The translations under genes were made by a program, and so were the position numbers. The notes below the pieces were generated by a model, which made no database searches, was not told where the DNA came from, and saw only the letters and a list, made by a program, of their open reading frames with translations. Below are positions 52,980-61,011 of a stretch of DNA of 64,000 nucleotides, piece by piece (within the stretch, counting starts at the first letter, position 1; every line of letters starts with the position of its first letter). Origin of the DNA: Geochorda sp036562495 (GTDB taxonomy: Bacteria > Bacillota > Limnochordia > Limnochordales > Geochordaceae); NCBI GenBank assembly GCA_036562495.1, contig DATCKA010000072.1:1-64000 (forward strand), given 5' to 3'.

Positions 52980-53090
52980 CGAACCTGCGGAAGGCGTCAC
53001 CGCCTTTGGCGGCGAGGCTCCTCCGCCGGCCTCCACTAAGGAGGCGGGTCGAGCCCGACCGGCATTCGCCGGTGTCCGGTTGCTATTGTG
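52929..53090 (+). ncRNA. Candidate structured RNA upstream of purA
   Basis: GGACACCGGCGAA (52937-52949) is exactly complementary to TTCGCCGGTGTCC (53065-53077), 115 bases away; CACAA and TTGTG extend the stem at 52929 and 53086. Inside lie at least four local hairpins: CAGGTTCG/CGAACCTG, AAGGCG/CGCCTT, GCCTCC/GGAGGC and CGGG/CCCG. The 5' strand overlaps the end of the endonuclease-like gene. It does not match purine, ZTP, SAM, guanidine or cobalamin riboswitch consensus text known to me. It may be a leader of purA, a small RNA or a remnant of a short repeat element. Confidence 0.5.
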
Positions 53091-53163
53091 ACCCCATGGG
53101 GCGAAGTTAATCACGAGAAGTGAAGCCTCCCGATGGCAAGATGGTGGAAGGACTGGTCGTCGC

Positions 53164-54459
53164 ATGCCGGCGCTGGCAGTGGTAGGGACGCAGTGGGGTG
53201 ACGAGGGCAAGGGCAAGATCGTCGGCTACCTGGCAGGGCGGGCCGACGTGGTGGCCCGCTTTGGCGGGGGCGCCAACGCCGGCCACACGGTGGTCAAGGA
53301 CGGTCAGGAGTACAAGCTCCACCAGCTGCCGTCGGGCGTGCTCTTCGAGGGCTGCACGGCCGTCGTCGGCAACGGCGCGGTCGTGGACCCGCCGCGTCTG
53401 CTCGAGGAGCTGGCCGAGCTCGAGCGGCGGGGCGCGCCGACTGGCCGGCTGCTCTTGAGCGAGCGGGCACACGTCGTCATGCCCTACCACCATCTGCTCG
53501 ACCGACTGGAAGAGCAGGCCAGGGGGGCCGGCTCCATCGGGACGACGGGGCTCGGCATCGGGCCGGTCTACACCGACAAGGCGAGCCGCGACGGTGTGCG
53601 CCTGGGAGACCTGCTGGACCGGGATGGCCTCGCTCGCCGGCTGCGGGAGGTCCTCCCCCGCAAGAACCGGCTGCTCCAACGGCTCTACGACCAGGCTCCC
53701 CTGGATGTCGACGAGTTGGTCGAGCGATACGCCGGCTACGGGGAGGCGTTGCGCCCCTTCATCACGGACACCGGCCGCTTCGTGCGCCAGGCGCTCCGCG
53801 ATGGCCGACGGGTGCTCCTCGAGGCCGCTCAGGGCACGCTGCTGGACGTCGACTTCGGCACCTACCCGTATGTCACGTCGTCGGGCACCACCGCCGCCGC
53901 CGCCCCTCAGGGCCTGGGCATCCCCCCGTGGACCGTGCGGGGAGCCATCGGCGTCATGAAGGCCTACGCCACTAGGGTCGGGCACGGGCCCTTCCCCACC
54001 GAGCAGCGCAACGAGGTCGGCGATTACCTGCGGGAGCGGGGAAGGGAGTACGGCACCACCACGGGTCGCCCCCGGCGCTGCGGCTGGCTCGACCTGGTCA
54101 TCGTCCGCTGGGCGGCGGAGGTGGGGGGCCTGACAGGGCTGGCGGTCACCCTCCTTGACGTCTTGAGCGGGCTGCCCGAGGTGCGCATCGGGGTCGCCTA
54201 CCGCACCCGCAACGGTGAGCGACTCGAGGAGCTACCCGCCCGGCTCGACCAGCTCGAGGCGTGCCAGGTCGAGTACGAGACGCTGCCGGGATGGGAGGAA
54301 GACCTCTCGGGCTGCCGTCGCTGGGAGGAGCTGCCCGCCAACGCCCGTCGCTACCTGGAGCGCATCGAAGCGCTCACGGGGCTGCCCGTGCAGCTCGTCT
54401 CGGTGGGGCGTGCCCAGGAGCAGACCATCGAGAGGACGGACCCCTTCGCTGGCCTCTGA
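53164..54459 (+). CDS. purA: Adenylosuccinate synthetase
   Basis: A 431-residue enzyme that joins aspartate to IMP using GTP, the first step from IMP to AMP. The P-loop VVGTQWGDEGKGK begins at residue 6, followed by RFGGGANAGHTVV, GTTGLGIGPVYTDKASRDG, EAAQGTLLDVDFGTYPYVTSS and RPRRCGWLDLV. All catalytic blocks and the usual length are present. ATG at 53164 follows GGAAGG by 12 bases. No other purine gene is adjacent. A candidate structured RNA precedes it. Confidence 0.96.
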   Translation: MPALAVVGTQWGDEGKGKIVGYLAGRADVVARFGGGANAGHTVVKDGQEYKLHQLPSGVLFEGCTAVVGNGAVVDPPRLLEELAELERRGAPTGRLLLSERAHVVMPYHHLLDRLEEQARGAGSIGTTGLGIGPVYTDKASRDGVRLGDLLDRDGLARRLREVLPRKNRLLQRLYDQAPLDVDELVERYAGYGEALRPFITDTGRFVRQALRDGRRVLLEAAQGTLLDVDFGTYPYVTSSGTTAAAAPQGLGIPPWTVRGAIGVMKAYATRVGHGPFPTEQRNEVGDYLRERGREYGTTTGRPRRCGWLDLVIVRWAAEVGGLTGLAVTLLDVLSGLPEVRIGVAYRTRNGERLEELPARLDQLEACQVEYETLPGWEEDLSGCRRWEELPANARRYLERIEALTGLPVQLVSVGRAQEQTIERTDPFAGL

Positions 54460-54500
54460 GGGCATCGACCCCCCAGCGGCCTAGTCAGGCCCGCTGGACG

Positions 54501-54587
54501 GTGCGCTGGAGCAGCGGTGATTCCGGCGGAGAACAGGTCGACGCCCGGGTCTACGAGCGGGAGATCTTCGAACTGCTCGCCGAGTAG
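54501..54587 (+). CDS. Possible small ORF after purA
   Basis: A 28-residue frame from GTG at 54501, ending VYEREIFELLAE. Its third-position GC bias is that of real genes here, but there is no clear ribosome site and no homolog I can name. It could be a remnant of a larger gene. Confidence 0.25.
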   Translation: MRWSSGDSGGEQVDARVYEREIFELLAE

Positions 54588-54590
54588 GGT

Positions 54591-54691
54591 CCGGCCGGGC
54601 TCCGGTCGGCTTTCAGCAGCCAGGCCCTGCGAAAGCGGCTGGGGGCATAGCCCGTCGGGTCCGGATCGGACGACCTGCCTTACTGTCGGGC
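54591..54691 (+). other. Cluster of hairpins before a membrane protein gene
   Basis: The 303-base gap after purA holds several stems: CCGGCCG/CGGTCGG (54594-54609 region), CAGCC/GGCTG (54617-54641), and GCCCG/CGGGC (54650-54691) enclosing GTCCG/CGGAC (54659-54671). The first may be the purA terminator; the others resemble a structured leader. No known riboswitch consensus was recognised. Confidence 0.35.
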
Positions 54692-54762
54692 CTAGTAGGG
54701 ACTTGAATCTCCATTCGAGAACGCTTTCATTGGCCATCCAGCCGGTCAGGGAGGAGATGGCT

Positions 54763-55167
54763 ATGTTTCCGTGGGACAGGGTCTTTCACATCCTCGTCCA
54801 GTACGGAGCGGGCCGCTCCCTTCGGGTCATCCGCCACGAGGACATTTCCCTGAAGCTGGCTCGCAGCAACAAGCCTGAGGACTTCCAGCGGCTCGTCGCC
54901 GTCCAGTTCGCGTGGATCTGGGAGGACACGCTGTGGCCGGCTGTCCTCGTGATCCTGCTCTTCATCGGCTACCTGCCCTACCACGCCTACTTCGTCCGGG
55001 GCTTCGTCGCCCGCATCCTCCCCTTCTTCGAAGGCTGGCCCGACATGCTGCTCTACGTGGTTGGGGCCATCTACGTCTTTTTCGCCGTCTCCCAAGCCAT
55101 GTACCGGCGTGCGGAAGCCCTGGCTCACCGTTGGGTTGCCAGGGCCCGCCAACAATCGTCCCGGTGA
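54763..55167 (+). CDS. Small two-helix membrane protein
   Basis: A 134-residue protein. A soluble N-terminal part (FPWDRVFHILVQYGAGRSLRVIRHEDISLKLARSNKPEDFQRLV) is followed by two membrane helices (about 52-70 and 90-110) and a basic tail (RRAEALAHRWVARARQQ). ATG at 54763 lies 6 bases after GGGAGGAG; ATG at 54757 is too close to that site. No family was recognised. It is monocistronic. Confidence 0.62.
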   Translation: MFPWDRVFHILVQYGAGRSLRVIRHEDISLKLARSNKPEDFQRLVAVQFAWIWEDTLWPAVLVILLFIGYLPYHAYFVRGFVARILPFFEGWPDMLLYVVGAIYVFFAVSQAMYRRAEALAHRWVARARQQSSR

Positions 55168-55431
55168 GGGAGGCATGCGGGCTCGCCGTGGCCTCATCGC
55201 CTACCGGCTGGCGGCCCAACAGGAGGTCAGCGGGTGAAGTCGGGCGTTCCCTTCTGCCTGCGGTCTCCAAGGACGAATAGGCGAGGATCGGCCGGCAGGT
55301 ATCGCTGCCGAGCTGCTGGCGAGTCCAGGGTGGCCGAGGTAGCCGCGCAGCTCCGGGCCGCGGCAACGAGCGCCAACATCGACGAGCGGCGAGCGTGGGA
55401 GCGGGCCCTGTCGCCCCGTTAAGCGCCGAGC

Positions 55432-55509
55432 TGGTAGCGCCAACGGGATTCGAACCCGTGTTTCCGCCTTGAAAGGGCGGCGTCCTAGGCCGGGCTAGAC
55501 GATGGCGCC
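55432..55509 (-). tRNA. tRNA-Glu (anticodon TTC)
   Basis: On the minus strand: acceptor GGCGCCA pairs with TGGCGCT, the anticodon stem CCGCC/GGCGG encloses CTTTCAA with anticodon TTC, and the T-loop contains TTCGAAT. CCA is encoded. A strong promoter lies 35 bases upstream. Confidence 0.96.
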
Positions 55510-55543
55510 ACCTCGCGCACAGGCCCCGATCAGGGCCGGTGCT

Positions 55544-55572
55544 ATGATATCGGGCCGAGCAGGACGTGTCAA
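55544..55572 (-). promoter_or_regulatory. Promoter of tRNA-Glu
   Basis: On the minus strand a perfect TTGACA (55572-55567), a 17-base spacer and TATCAT (55549-55544). Confidence 0.85.
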
Positions 55573-55588
55573 ACCGAACGCGCCGGGC

Positions 55589-56812
55589 TCAGGCTCGGGC
55601 CGCGGCCTGGCTCGGCTGCCTGAGGAGCAATGCCTGGCGGAGCCTCCACGCGCTCAGGGTCAGCACGACGGCCAGGGCCGCACAACCGACGTAGACTGCC
55701 CGAAAGCCCCAGGCCTGCGCGACCAGGCCGGCTCCAGCCGCCCCCAGCGTCATGGCCAGGGCTTCGACGCCGTCCAGGGCGCCCATCCCGCCGCCTCGCT
55801 CACCCGCACCGGTCAGAGCGCTCGCCGTCCACGTGGCACCTGCCCGCACCAGCGGGTAGAGAGGGATGACGAAGGCCACGGCGGCCGCCAGGGCCGTCCG
55901 AGCCCCGGCCATCGCCGCGAACATCGGGATGTAGAGCCCGGCGCCCGCCAGGATGAGGTCGCCGGCGGGGAAACGACGTCCTCCGGTGCTCAGCCACGCA
56001 TACGCCACCAGCCCCAGGCCGGTGGCCAGGGCCACGGCCGTGCCGTAAAGCGCCTCGCTGCCTCCCAGGGTGCCGACCAGGTATAGGCCGAAGACGGTGA
56101 AGCTGGCCTCGCCGGCCAGATTGGCCAGAGCGAAGACCGTCAACAGCAACACCAGCGTGCCGTTGGCGTAAAGCCGCCGCCACTCGCCTCCAAGCTCGGC
56201 GACGTGACGGGCCAGGCCTCGGCCGAGGCGGTCGGTGGCCGGAAGCCCCGAGACGTTGGGCACCCTCCAGGCGACCCACATCAGGTCGCCCAAGAGGACT
56301 CCGGCCGCTACCAGGAGCAGGGCGCGAGGCGAGGCTCCCAGCCACTGGCGCACCGCTATCGCCACGCTTCCGAGGACCCACCCCCAGGACTCCAGCTGCA
56401 GCCACCAGGCCAGCGCCCGGTCGGCCGTAGCCAGGGGGCCCGGATGCAGGGAGACCAGCGCCTTGCCCGCCGGCGACAGGCCCCCGTAGAAGGCTGCCGC
56501 CATGCTCACCACCAGCATGGCTTCGAGGCCTGTCGACACCCACAGAAGGCCCAGGCATGCCCCGACATAGCCCAACAGGCCGGCCAGGAGCACCAGCTTG
56601 AGCCGTCCTGTCACATCGGCCATGGTCCCCCAGAAATTGGAGGAGACGAACCGGACCATGGCCGGCACGGCTGTGACCAGGCTCAGCTGGAAGATGCTCT
56701 GCTCGCCGGAGGTGTAGAGGTAAAGCGGGACGTACCCGAAGATGATCATGTCCGCGAAGGTGCGCGCGATGCTGGCTGCCAGCACCGGATAGACGAACAT
56801 CGACCCGGTCAC
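55589..56812 (-). CDS. MFS transporter
   Basis: A 407-residue membrane protein with about 11-12 hydrophobic helices in two halves. The loop 2-3 motif is GTMADVTGRLKLVLLAG. The ATG overlaps the upstream HAD gene's stop by 4 bases, so the two are co-translated. It ends before the tRNA-Glu promoter. The substrate is unknown. Sequence features are those of small-solute MFS carriers in Bacillota, without a named subfamily. Confidence 0.78.
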   Translation of the reverse strand: MTGSMFVYPVLAASIARTFADMIIFGYVPLYLYTSGEQSIFQLSLVTAVPAMVRFVSSNFWGTMADVTGRLKLVLLAGLLGYVGACLGLLWVSTGLEAMLVVSMAAAFYGGLSPAGKALVSLHPGPLATADRALAWWLQLESWGWVLGSVAIAVRQWLGASPRALLLVAAGVLLGDLMWVAWRVPNVSGLPATDRLGRGLARHVAELGGEWRRLYANGTLVLLLTVFALANLAGEASFTVFGLYLVGTLGGSEALYGTAVALATGLGLVAYAWLSTGGRRFPAGDLILAGAGLYIPMFAAMAGARTALAAAVAFVIPLYPLVRAGATWTASALTGAGERGGGMGALDGVEALAMTLGAAGAGLVAQAWGFRAVYVGCAALAVVLTLSAWRLRQALLLRQPSQAAARA

Positions 56813-57543
56813 CCTGCCTGTGCTCGACGAGCCAGAGACAGCGCCTCGGCCAGCTCGCCCAGGTCGCGGATGCGAGGCGCGTCACAGCCCCGATACAGTC
56901 CCGTGGGATCGATGACGACGGCCTGGATGCCAGCCGCCCTGGCTCCGACCACGTCGACGGAGCAGATGTCGCCGACGTGCAGCGCCTCATCGGGCGATGC
57001 GCCCGCCCGCTCGAGGGCGAGGCGGAAGATGGCGGGGTCCGGCTTCTCCACCCCCACGAGGGCGGAGTCGAGGACGAAGTCGAGGTGCTCCCGCAGCCCT
57101 GCCTCCGACAGGAACTGCTCCACCCGGCCGTCTGCGTTGGAGACGACGCCCAGCACCAGCCCCAGGGACCGCAGGGCTCGGAGCGCCTCGACGGTACCGG
57201 GGCGCACCACCCACCAGAGCCGTCCCTCCCGGTCCGCCTCGGCGATGCGAGCCAGCACCGTCTCACGCGGCTCCGGCGCTACCCCGGCCGCCTCCAGCGC
57301 CGCGCCGAACAGCCCACCCGGCGGCCGCGGCGCCTGCCCCCGCATGAACCGGTCCCAGGCCTCCGTGGCTACCGCATTGGCCTGTTGGAGCCGCTCGACG
57401 CTGACCGGGGCTCCGGCCTCGGCGCACCATGCGGCGATGCGGACCCAGTCGGGAAAGATGAGCGTGTTGCCGGCATCCAACAGCAGCGCCCGCAGGCGAG
57501 GGGCCAGGCGGGCGCACAGCGCGTGCAGATCGTAGTCGAGCAT
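56809..57543 (-). CDS. HAD-family hydrolase
   Basis: A 244-residue haloacid-dehalogenase phosphatase. Motif I reads LLLDAGNTLIFPD (nucleophile Asp), motif II VVSNADG, motif III VGVEKPDPAIFRLAL and motif IV HVGDICSVDVVGARAAG. A helical cap lies at about 35-100. It is paired by a 4-base overlap with an MFS gene, which suggests that it acts on a transported or phosphorylated small molecule. Confidence 0.86.
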   Translation of the reverse strand: MLDYDLHALCARLAPRLRALLLDAGNTLIFPDWVRIAAWCAEAGAPVSVERLQQANAVATEAWDRFMRGQAPRPPGGLFGAALEAAGVAPEPRETVLARIAEADREGRLWWVVRPGTVEALRALRSLGLVLGVVSNADGRVEQFLSEAGLREHLDFVLDSALVGVEKPDPAIFRLALERAGASPDEALHVGDICSVDVVGARAAGIQAVVIDPTGLYRGCDAPRIRDLGELAEALSLARRAQAG

Positions 57544-57672
57544 GGCTCTACCATACCTTGAGAGGTGCCGAAAGTCCAGCCGTCCAAAGGGCGACGAGGC
57601 CGGGGTGGGGCCGGCCCCCGGTGGCCCAAACCGAACCCCGGGGACCGGCCGGTGAAGTTGGCGGAAGCCAGC

Positions 57673-58749
57673 CTAGAGCCGCGCGCCGCGGCCTTCGGCT
57701 CGGGCCGTCTCGATGCGACGCAGCGCGAGCTCGTCGGCCGCCCGGTGGGTGGGCACATTGCGCGAGCGGGAGAGCTCGATGACCTCCAGCACGCGATCGT
57801 AGATGCGCTCCACCTTGGCCCGTGCCCGTTCGGCGCTGTAGCCGCCCGGGCCGAGCTCCTCGGCCACGTTGATGACCCCGCCGCCGTTGATGACGTAGTC
57901 GGGCGCGTAGAGCACGCCCCGCTCATGGAGCAGGTCGCCGTGTCGAGGCTCGGCCAGCTGGTTGTTGGCCGAGCCGGCCACGATGGGAGCCTTGAGTCGG
58001 GCGATGGTCTCGTCGTTGAGGACGGCGCCGAGGGCGCAGGGGGAGAAGACGTCACACTCCACGTCGAAGATGGCGTCAGGCTCGACGGCCCGGACACCCA
58101 GTTCGTCGACGGCTCGTCGCACCTTGTCGGGGCGGATGTCGGTGACGACGACCTCGGCCCCGGCCTGGACCAGGTGGCGCGCGAGGTGGAAGCCGACGCT
58201 GCCCACGCCCTGGATGGCGACCCTCCGGCCTTCCAGCTGGGGGGAGCCCCAAAGCGCTTGCGCGCACGCCTGTATCCCGCGGAATACCCCCAGCGCCGTG
58301 AAGGGGGAGGGGTCCCCGCTGGTTTCGGGAAGCCCTGCTACGTAAGCGGTTGCATTGCGAATCAGGCGCATGTCGTCCGAGGTCGTGCCGACGTCCTCGG
58401 CCGTGATGTAGCGCCCGCCCAGCCGGTCGACAGCCTCGCCGATGGCCGCCAGGAGCTCGGGAGTCTTGTCGCGTGTCGGGTCGGCCAGGACCACCGCCTT
58501 GCCGCCACCGAGGGGGAGACCGTGGATGGAGTTCTTGAGGGTCATGGCTCGCGAGAGCCTCAGGACGTCGGTGAGCGCCTCCTCCTCCGAGGCGTAGGAC
58601 CAGATCCGGCAGCCCCCCAACGCCGGCCCCAGCGTCGTGTCGTGGATCGCGATGATCATCCGAAGGCCCCGGCGCGCGTCGCTCGCGAAGACCACCTGCT
58701 CATGGCTTCCGTGACGCGCCACCGCTTCGAAGACGCCCATCGGCCCCAT
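57673..58749 (-). CDS. Leucine/branched-chain dehydrogenase
   Basis: A 358-residue Glu/Leu/Phe/Val dehydrogenase of the leucine dehydrogenase type. The N-terminal domain reads IIAIHDTTLGPALGGCRIW, with the catalytic Lys in LPLGGGKAVV. The NAD domain has QGVGSVGFHLARHLV and PCALGAVLNDETIARLKAPIVAGSANNQL. ATG at 58749 follows GGAAGG and starts just before the family's conserved beginning; a GTG at 58797 is an alternative. It deaminates branched-chain amino acids to 2-oxoacids, which the VOR-type enzyme in the window can use. Confidence 0.93.
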   Translation of the reverse strand: MGPMGVFEAVARHGSHEQVVFASDARRGLRMIIAIHDTTLGPALGGCRIWSYASEEEALTDVLRLSRAMTLKNSIHGLPLGGGKAVVLADPTRDKTPELLAAIGEAVDRLGGRYITAEDVGTTSDDMRLIRNATAYVAGLPETSGDPSPFTALGVFRGIQACAQALWGSPQLEGRRVAIQGVGSVGFHLARHLVQAGAEVVVTDIRPDKVRRAVDELGVRAVEPDAIFDVECDVFSPCALGAVLNDETIARLKAPIVAGSANNQLAEPRHGDLLHERGVLYAPDYVINGGGVINVAEELGPGGYSAERARAKVERIYDRVLEVIELSRSRNVPTHRAADELALRRIETARAEGRGARL

Positions 58750-58795
58750 CACGTCCTTCCATCGGTTGTCGGGCTCGACGTCCGACCCGTCGGTC

Positions 58796-58828
58796 ACCGT
58801 GCACGGCCATGTACGGTGTATGCACGGT
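58796..58828. promoter_or_regulatory. Repeat array upstream of leucine dehydrogenase
   Basis: Three direct repeats TGCACGG, TGTACGG and TGCACGG start at 58800, 58810 and 58821, spaced about one DNA turn. The outer arms also form ACCGTGCA (58796-58803) and TGCACGGT (58821-58828). The array lies 47-80 bases upstream of the dehydrogenase start and looks like a cooperative operator. Confidence 0.45.
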
Positions 58829-58960
58829 CCGCCACCGACTCCATTCGAGGCAGGGGAGCGACTTCCTGGCGGTCGCTCGAGGCCCGGGTGGGTCCGGCTC
58901 TGCCCCTCAACAGACCTGTAACGCCGCGTTTACCCCTTCGTAACCGAATCCCGCCAAAAT

Positions 58961-58974
58961 GTGAATGAATTCAC
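58961..58974. other. Short inverted repeat in AT-rich gap
   Basis: GTGAAT and ATTCAC flank a two-base centre. It lies in the AT-richer gap between leucine dehydrogenase and a small membrane ORF; it may be an operator. No -35/-10 pair was found beside it. Confidence 0.3.
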
Positions 58975-58997
58975 CACCGGCGTCAGCCGGACAGGGG

Positions 58998-59114
58998 ATG
59001 GGGCGCGGGATGTCGCCCGTGATTCGCGACGGGCTGTGGAGGCTGGCCCTGCTCGTCGGCCTCTACCTGGTGCTGATGCTGCTTCGCAGCGTCGGGCTCG
59101 TGACGGGCCGTTGA
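58998..59114 (+). CDS. Small single-helix membrane peptide
   Basis: A 38-residue frame with one hydrophobic helix (about 13-30: LWRLALLVGLYLVLMLL) and basic ends. ACAGGGG precedes ATG at 58998; ATG at 59010 would give 34 residues. GC bias at third positions and the intact helix support it as a real gene. Unknown family. Confidence 0.5.
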   Translation: MGRGMSPVIRDGLWRLALLVGLYLVLMLLRSVGLVTGR

Positions 59115-59226
59115 CCTCCGAGTTGCCAGGGTGAGCGCCCTCGGCCGGAGGCGGGATCGACTGCCGCTCGCTGTCACCCCCTTGTTAGGGATCCGCTTTG
59201 TTACCTTTCTTTAACGGTCCTCCCCC

Positions 59227-59255
59227 TTTACAGGTCACATGGGTGGCGTTATATA
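59227..59255 (+). promoter_or_regulatory. Promoter of the zinc-ribbon gene
   Basis: TTTACA (59227-59232), a 17-base spacer and TATATA (59250-59255), in an AT-rich patch 115 bases upstream of the start codon. Confidence 0.6.
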
Positions 59256-59369
59256 TAGGTGGCACCCGGGACAAAAACTGGACGGCCGGGACATGGTACG
59301 TCCCGCATCCGCCGCCAGCCCGGGACGCTCAAGTCGAGTCACCACCCATACGGAAAGGAGGAGGCAAGC

Positions 59370-59513
59370 ATGGTGTGCCGGGACTGCGGTGCGCACAACT
59401 ACTCGGGGAGCCTTTACTGCAAGAAGTGCGGGGCCGACCTCAACCGCAAGCCTGTCGAGACGCCCGTCACGCGCAAGGGCCTGCTCCAGCTGCTCCTGTC
59501 GGCCCTGCGCTGA
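59370..59513 (+). CDS. Zinc-ribbon small protein
   Basis: A 47-residue protein. CRDCGAHNYSGSLYCKKCG is a classic CxxC-x10-CxxC zinc ribbon at residues 3-20. The rest is basic and ends in a short hydrophobic helix (GLLQLLLSAL). ATG at 59370 follows GGAAAGGAGGAGG. Its function is unknown; the size suggests a small regulatory or RNA-binding protein. Confidence 0.75.
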   Translation: MVCRDCGAHNYSGSLYCKKCGADLNRKPVETPVTRKGLLQLLLSALR

Positions 59514-59567
59514 GCGGCCGGCACTGGGATGTGGCTTGTATCCGACGCCCTCCGAGCGGCACCTGCC

Positions 59568-59596
59568 TTGACACCCGGCCCGGCGGCGACTAGAGT
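59568..59596 (+). promoter_or_regulatory. Promoter of tRNA-Val
   Basis: A perfect TTGACA (59568-59573), a 17-base spacer and TAGAGT (59591-59596), 38 bases before the tRNA. Confidence 0.82.
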
Positions 59597-59634
59597 AAGA
59601 GACGCCGGGCCGCCAGTGCCGGCAGGGTTGGCGT

Positions 59635-59711
59635 GGGCAGGTAGCTCAGCTGGTTAGAGCGCCACGCTCACATCGTGGAGGCCAGGGGTTCGAGTCCCTT
59701 CCTGCCCACCA
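59635..59711 (+). tRNA. tRNA-Val (anticodon CAC)
   Basis: Acceptor GGGCAGG pairs with CCTGCCC, anticodon stem CCACG/CGTGG encloses CTCACAT with anticodon CAC, and the T-loop contains TTCGAGT. CCA is encoded at 59709-59711. Confidence 0.96.
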
Positions 59712-59720
59712 TCCCTCTCT

Positions 59721-59751
59721 CCCCGCAGCGCATGCCCCTGGATGCGCGGGG
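59721..59751 (+). terminator. Hairpin after tRNA-Val
   Basis: CCCC plus GCGCAT (59721-59732) pair with ATGCGC plus GGGG (59742-59751), with a GCA bulge. No T-run follows directly. The rest of the 289-base gap to the next gene shows only a T-rich patch near 59790 and no gene. Confidence 0.5.
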
Positions 59752-60000
59752 GTGACCCAGCGAGCCCATTGCTTCGTCGTCGTTCTCCCTCTTTTTTCGT
59801 GCCGCCCATCGTCGCGTGAGGGGCCACCCGCGCGCCTCTGCCCGGCATGAGTCTGACCGCCCGATAGATGCGCCCGGGCCGAGTCGCTGTCCGCAGGACC
59901 GCTTCTCCTACCGTCGAAGGCAAGTAGTAATCGGTCGCATTGGCAGAGCTTTGGGCGGCCAAACGCCCGGCCCGCCCATGCGGCGGCGGGAGGGAAGCGG

Positions 60001-61011
60001 ATGCAGAAGCGCAAGGCCTTCGGATGGTACAGGCGATGGGTGGGCGTCGTCGCGCTGGCCGGGATCCTGGTCGGTTCGCTGGCGGCGGGGGCATGGGCGG
60101 GCGCGGCCGGCCGTACGCTCCAGCTGAGCATCGTGACCGGAGGCACGGGTGGCGTCTACTACGTGCTCGGGGGCGGCCTCGCCAACCTGCTGACCCGGCG
60201 CGTGCCGGGCGTCAACGCCGTGGCCGAGGTGACGTCCGCCTCGGTCGACAACATCCTGCTCGTGGCCAGCAAGGAGGCGGAGATCGCCTTCAGCCTGTCC
60301 GACACCGCCTACCTGGCGGCGCAGGGGATGGGGCCCTTCGCTCCGTCCGGGCCGGTACCCATTCGAGTCCTCACCATGATCTACCAAAACTACAACCACC
60401 TGGTGGCGAGGGCCGGCTCGGGCATCCGGTCGGTCGCGGACCTGCGCGGCAAGCGGGTCAGCACGGGCGCTCCGGGCAGTGGCACCGAGGTGACCGCCCT
60501 TCGCATCCTGCGGGCTTACGGCCTCGATCCCGACCGGGACGTACGGCGTGACTTCCTCGGGGTGGCCGAGTCAGCCGATGCCCTGCGGGATGGGCGCATC
60601 GACGCCTTCTTCTGGTCCGGGGGCTACCCGACGGGAGCGGTGATGGACCTGGCCAGCACCCCTGGCTTCGACGTCTACGTCGTGCCCATGGGCGAGATCG
60701 TGCCCAAGCTGATCGAAGAGCACGGGCCTTTCTACGCCGTCGCCACCTTCCCGGCGGGTGCCTACAACGGCGACGTCCGGGAGGCCACGACGACGGTGGG
60801 GGTCCCCAACGTCCTGCTGGTGCACGCGGACATGGACGAGCAGCTGGCCTACGAGATCGTCAAGGCCATCTTCGAGCACAAGGACGAGCTCGTGGCCATC
60901 CACCCCTCGGCGGCGGAGATCACGCTGGAGGACGGCCCCACCTCGCGGATCGCGCCGTACCACCCGGGAGCCATCCGCTATTTCCAGGAACAGGGGACGT
61001 GGGGACGCTGA
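60001..61011 (+). CDS. TAXI-family TRAP solute-binding protein
   Basis: A 336-residue secreted binding protein. A signal segment (about 14-35) precedes LQLSIVTGGTGGVYYVLGGGLANLLTRRVPGVNAVAEVTSASVDNI, the start of the TAXI family. Later blocks (YQNYNHLVARAGSGIRSVADLRGKRVSTGAPGSGTE, EIAFSLSDTA) agree. It lacks a lipobox. It delivers an unknown organic acid, perhaps a dicarboxylate or glutamate-like compound, to the permease encoded two genes on. It overlaps the DUF1850 gene by 13 bases. Confidence 0.92.
   Translation: MQKRKAFGWYRRWVGVVALAGILVGSLAAGAWAGAAGRTLQLSIVTGGTGGVYYVLGGGLANLLTRRVPGVNAVAEVTSASVDNILLVASKEAEIAFSLSDTAYLAAQGMGPFAPSGPVPIRVLTMIYQNYNHLVARAGSGIRSVADLRGKRVSTGAPGSGTEVTALRILRAYGLDPDRDVRRDFLGVAESADALRDGRIDAFFWSGGYPTGAVMDLASTPGFDVYVVPMGEIVPKLIEEHGPFYAVATFPAGAYNGDVREATTTVGVPNVLLVHADMDEQLAYEIVKAIFEHKDELVAIHPSAAEITLEDGPTSRIAPYHPGAIRYFQEQGTWGR

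Noticed and set aside
53091..53163. Purine (guanine/adenine) riboswitch before purA
   Set aside because: The conserved loop and junction text of purine aptamers is not present; only the separate hairpin cluster upstream is seen.
55234..55422. 62-codon open frame between a small membrane gene and tRNA-Glu
   Set aside because: No ribosome site and no recognisable domain; composition changes along the frame. The 264-base gap is left without a gene call.
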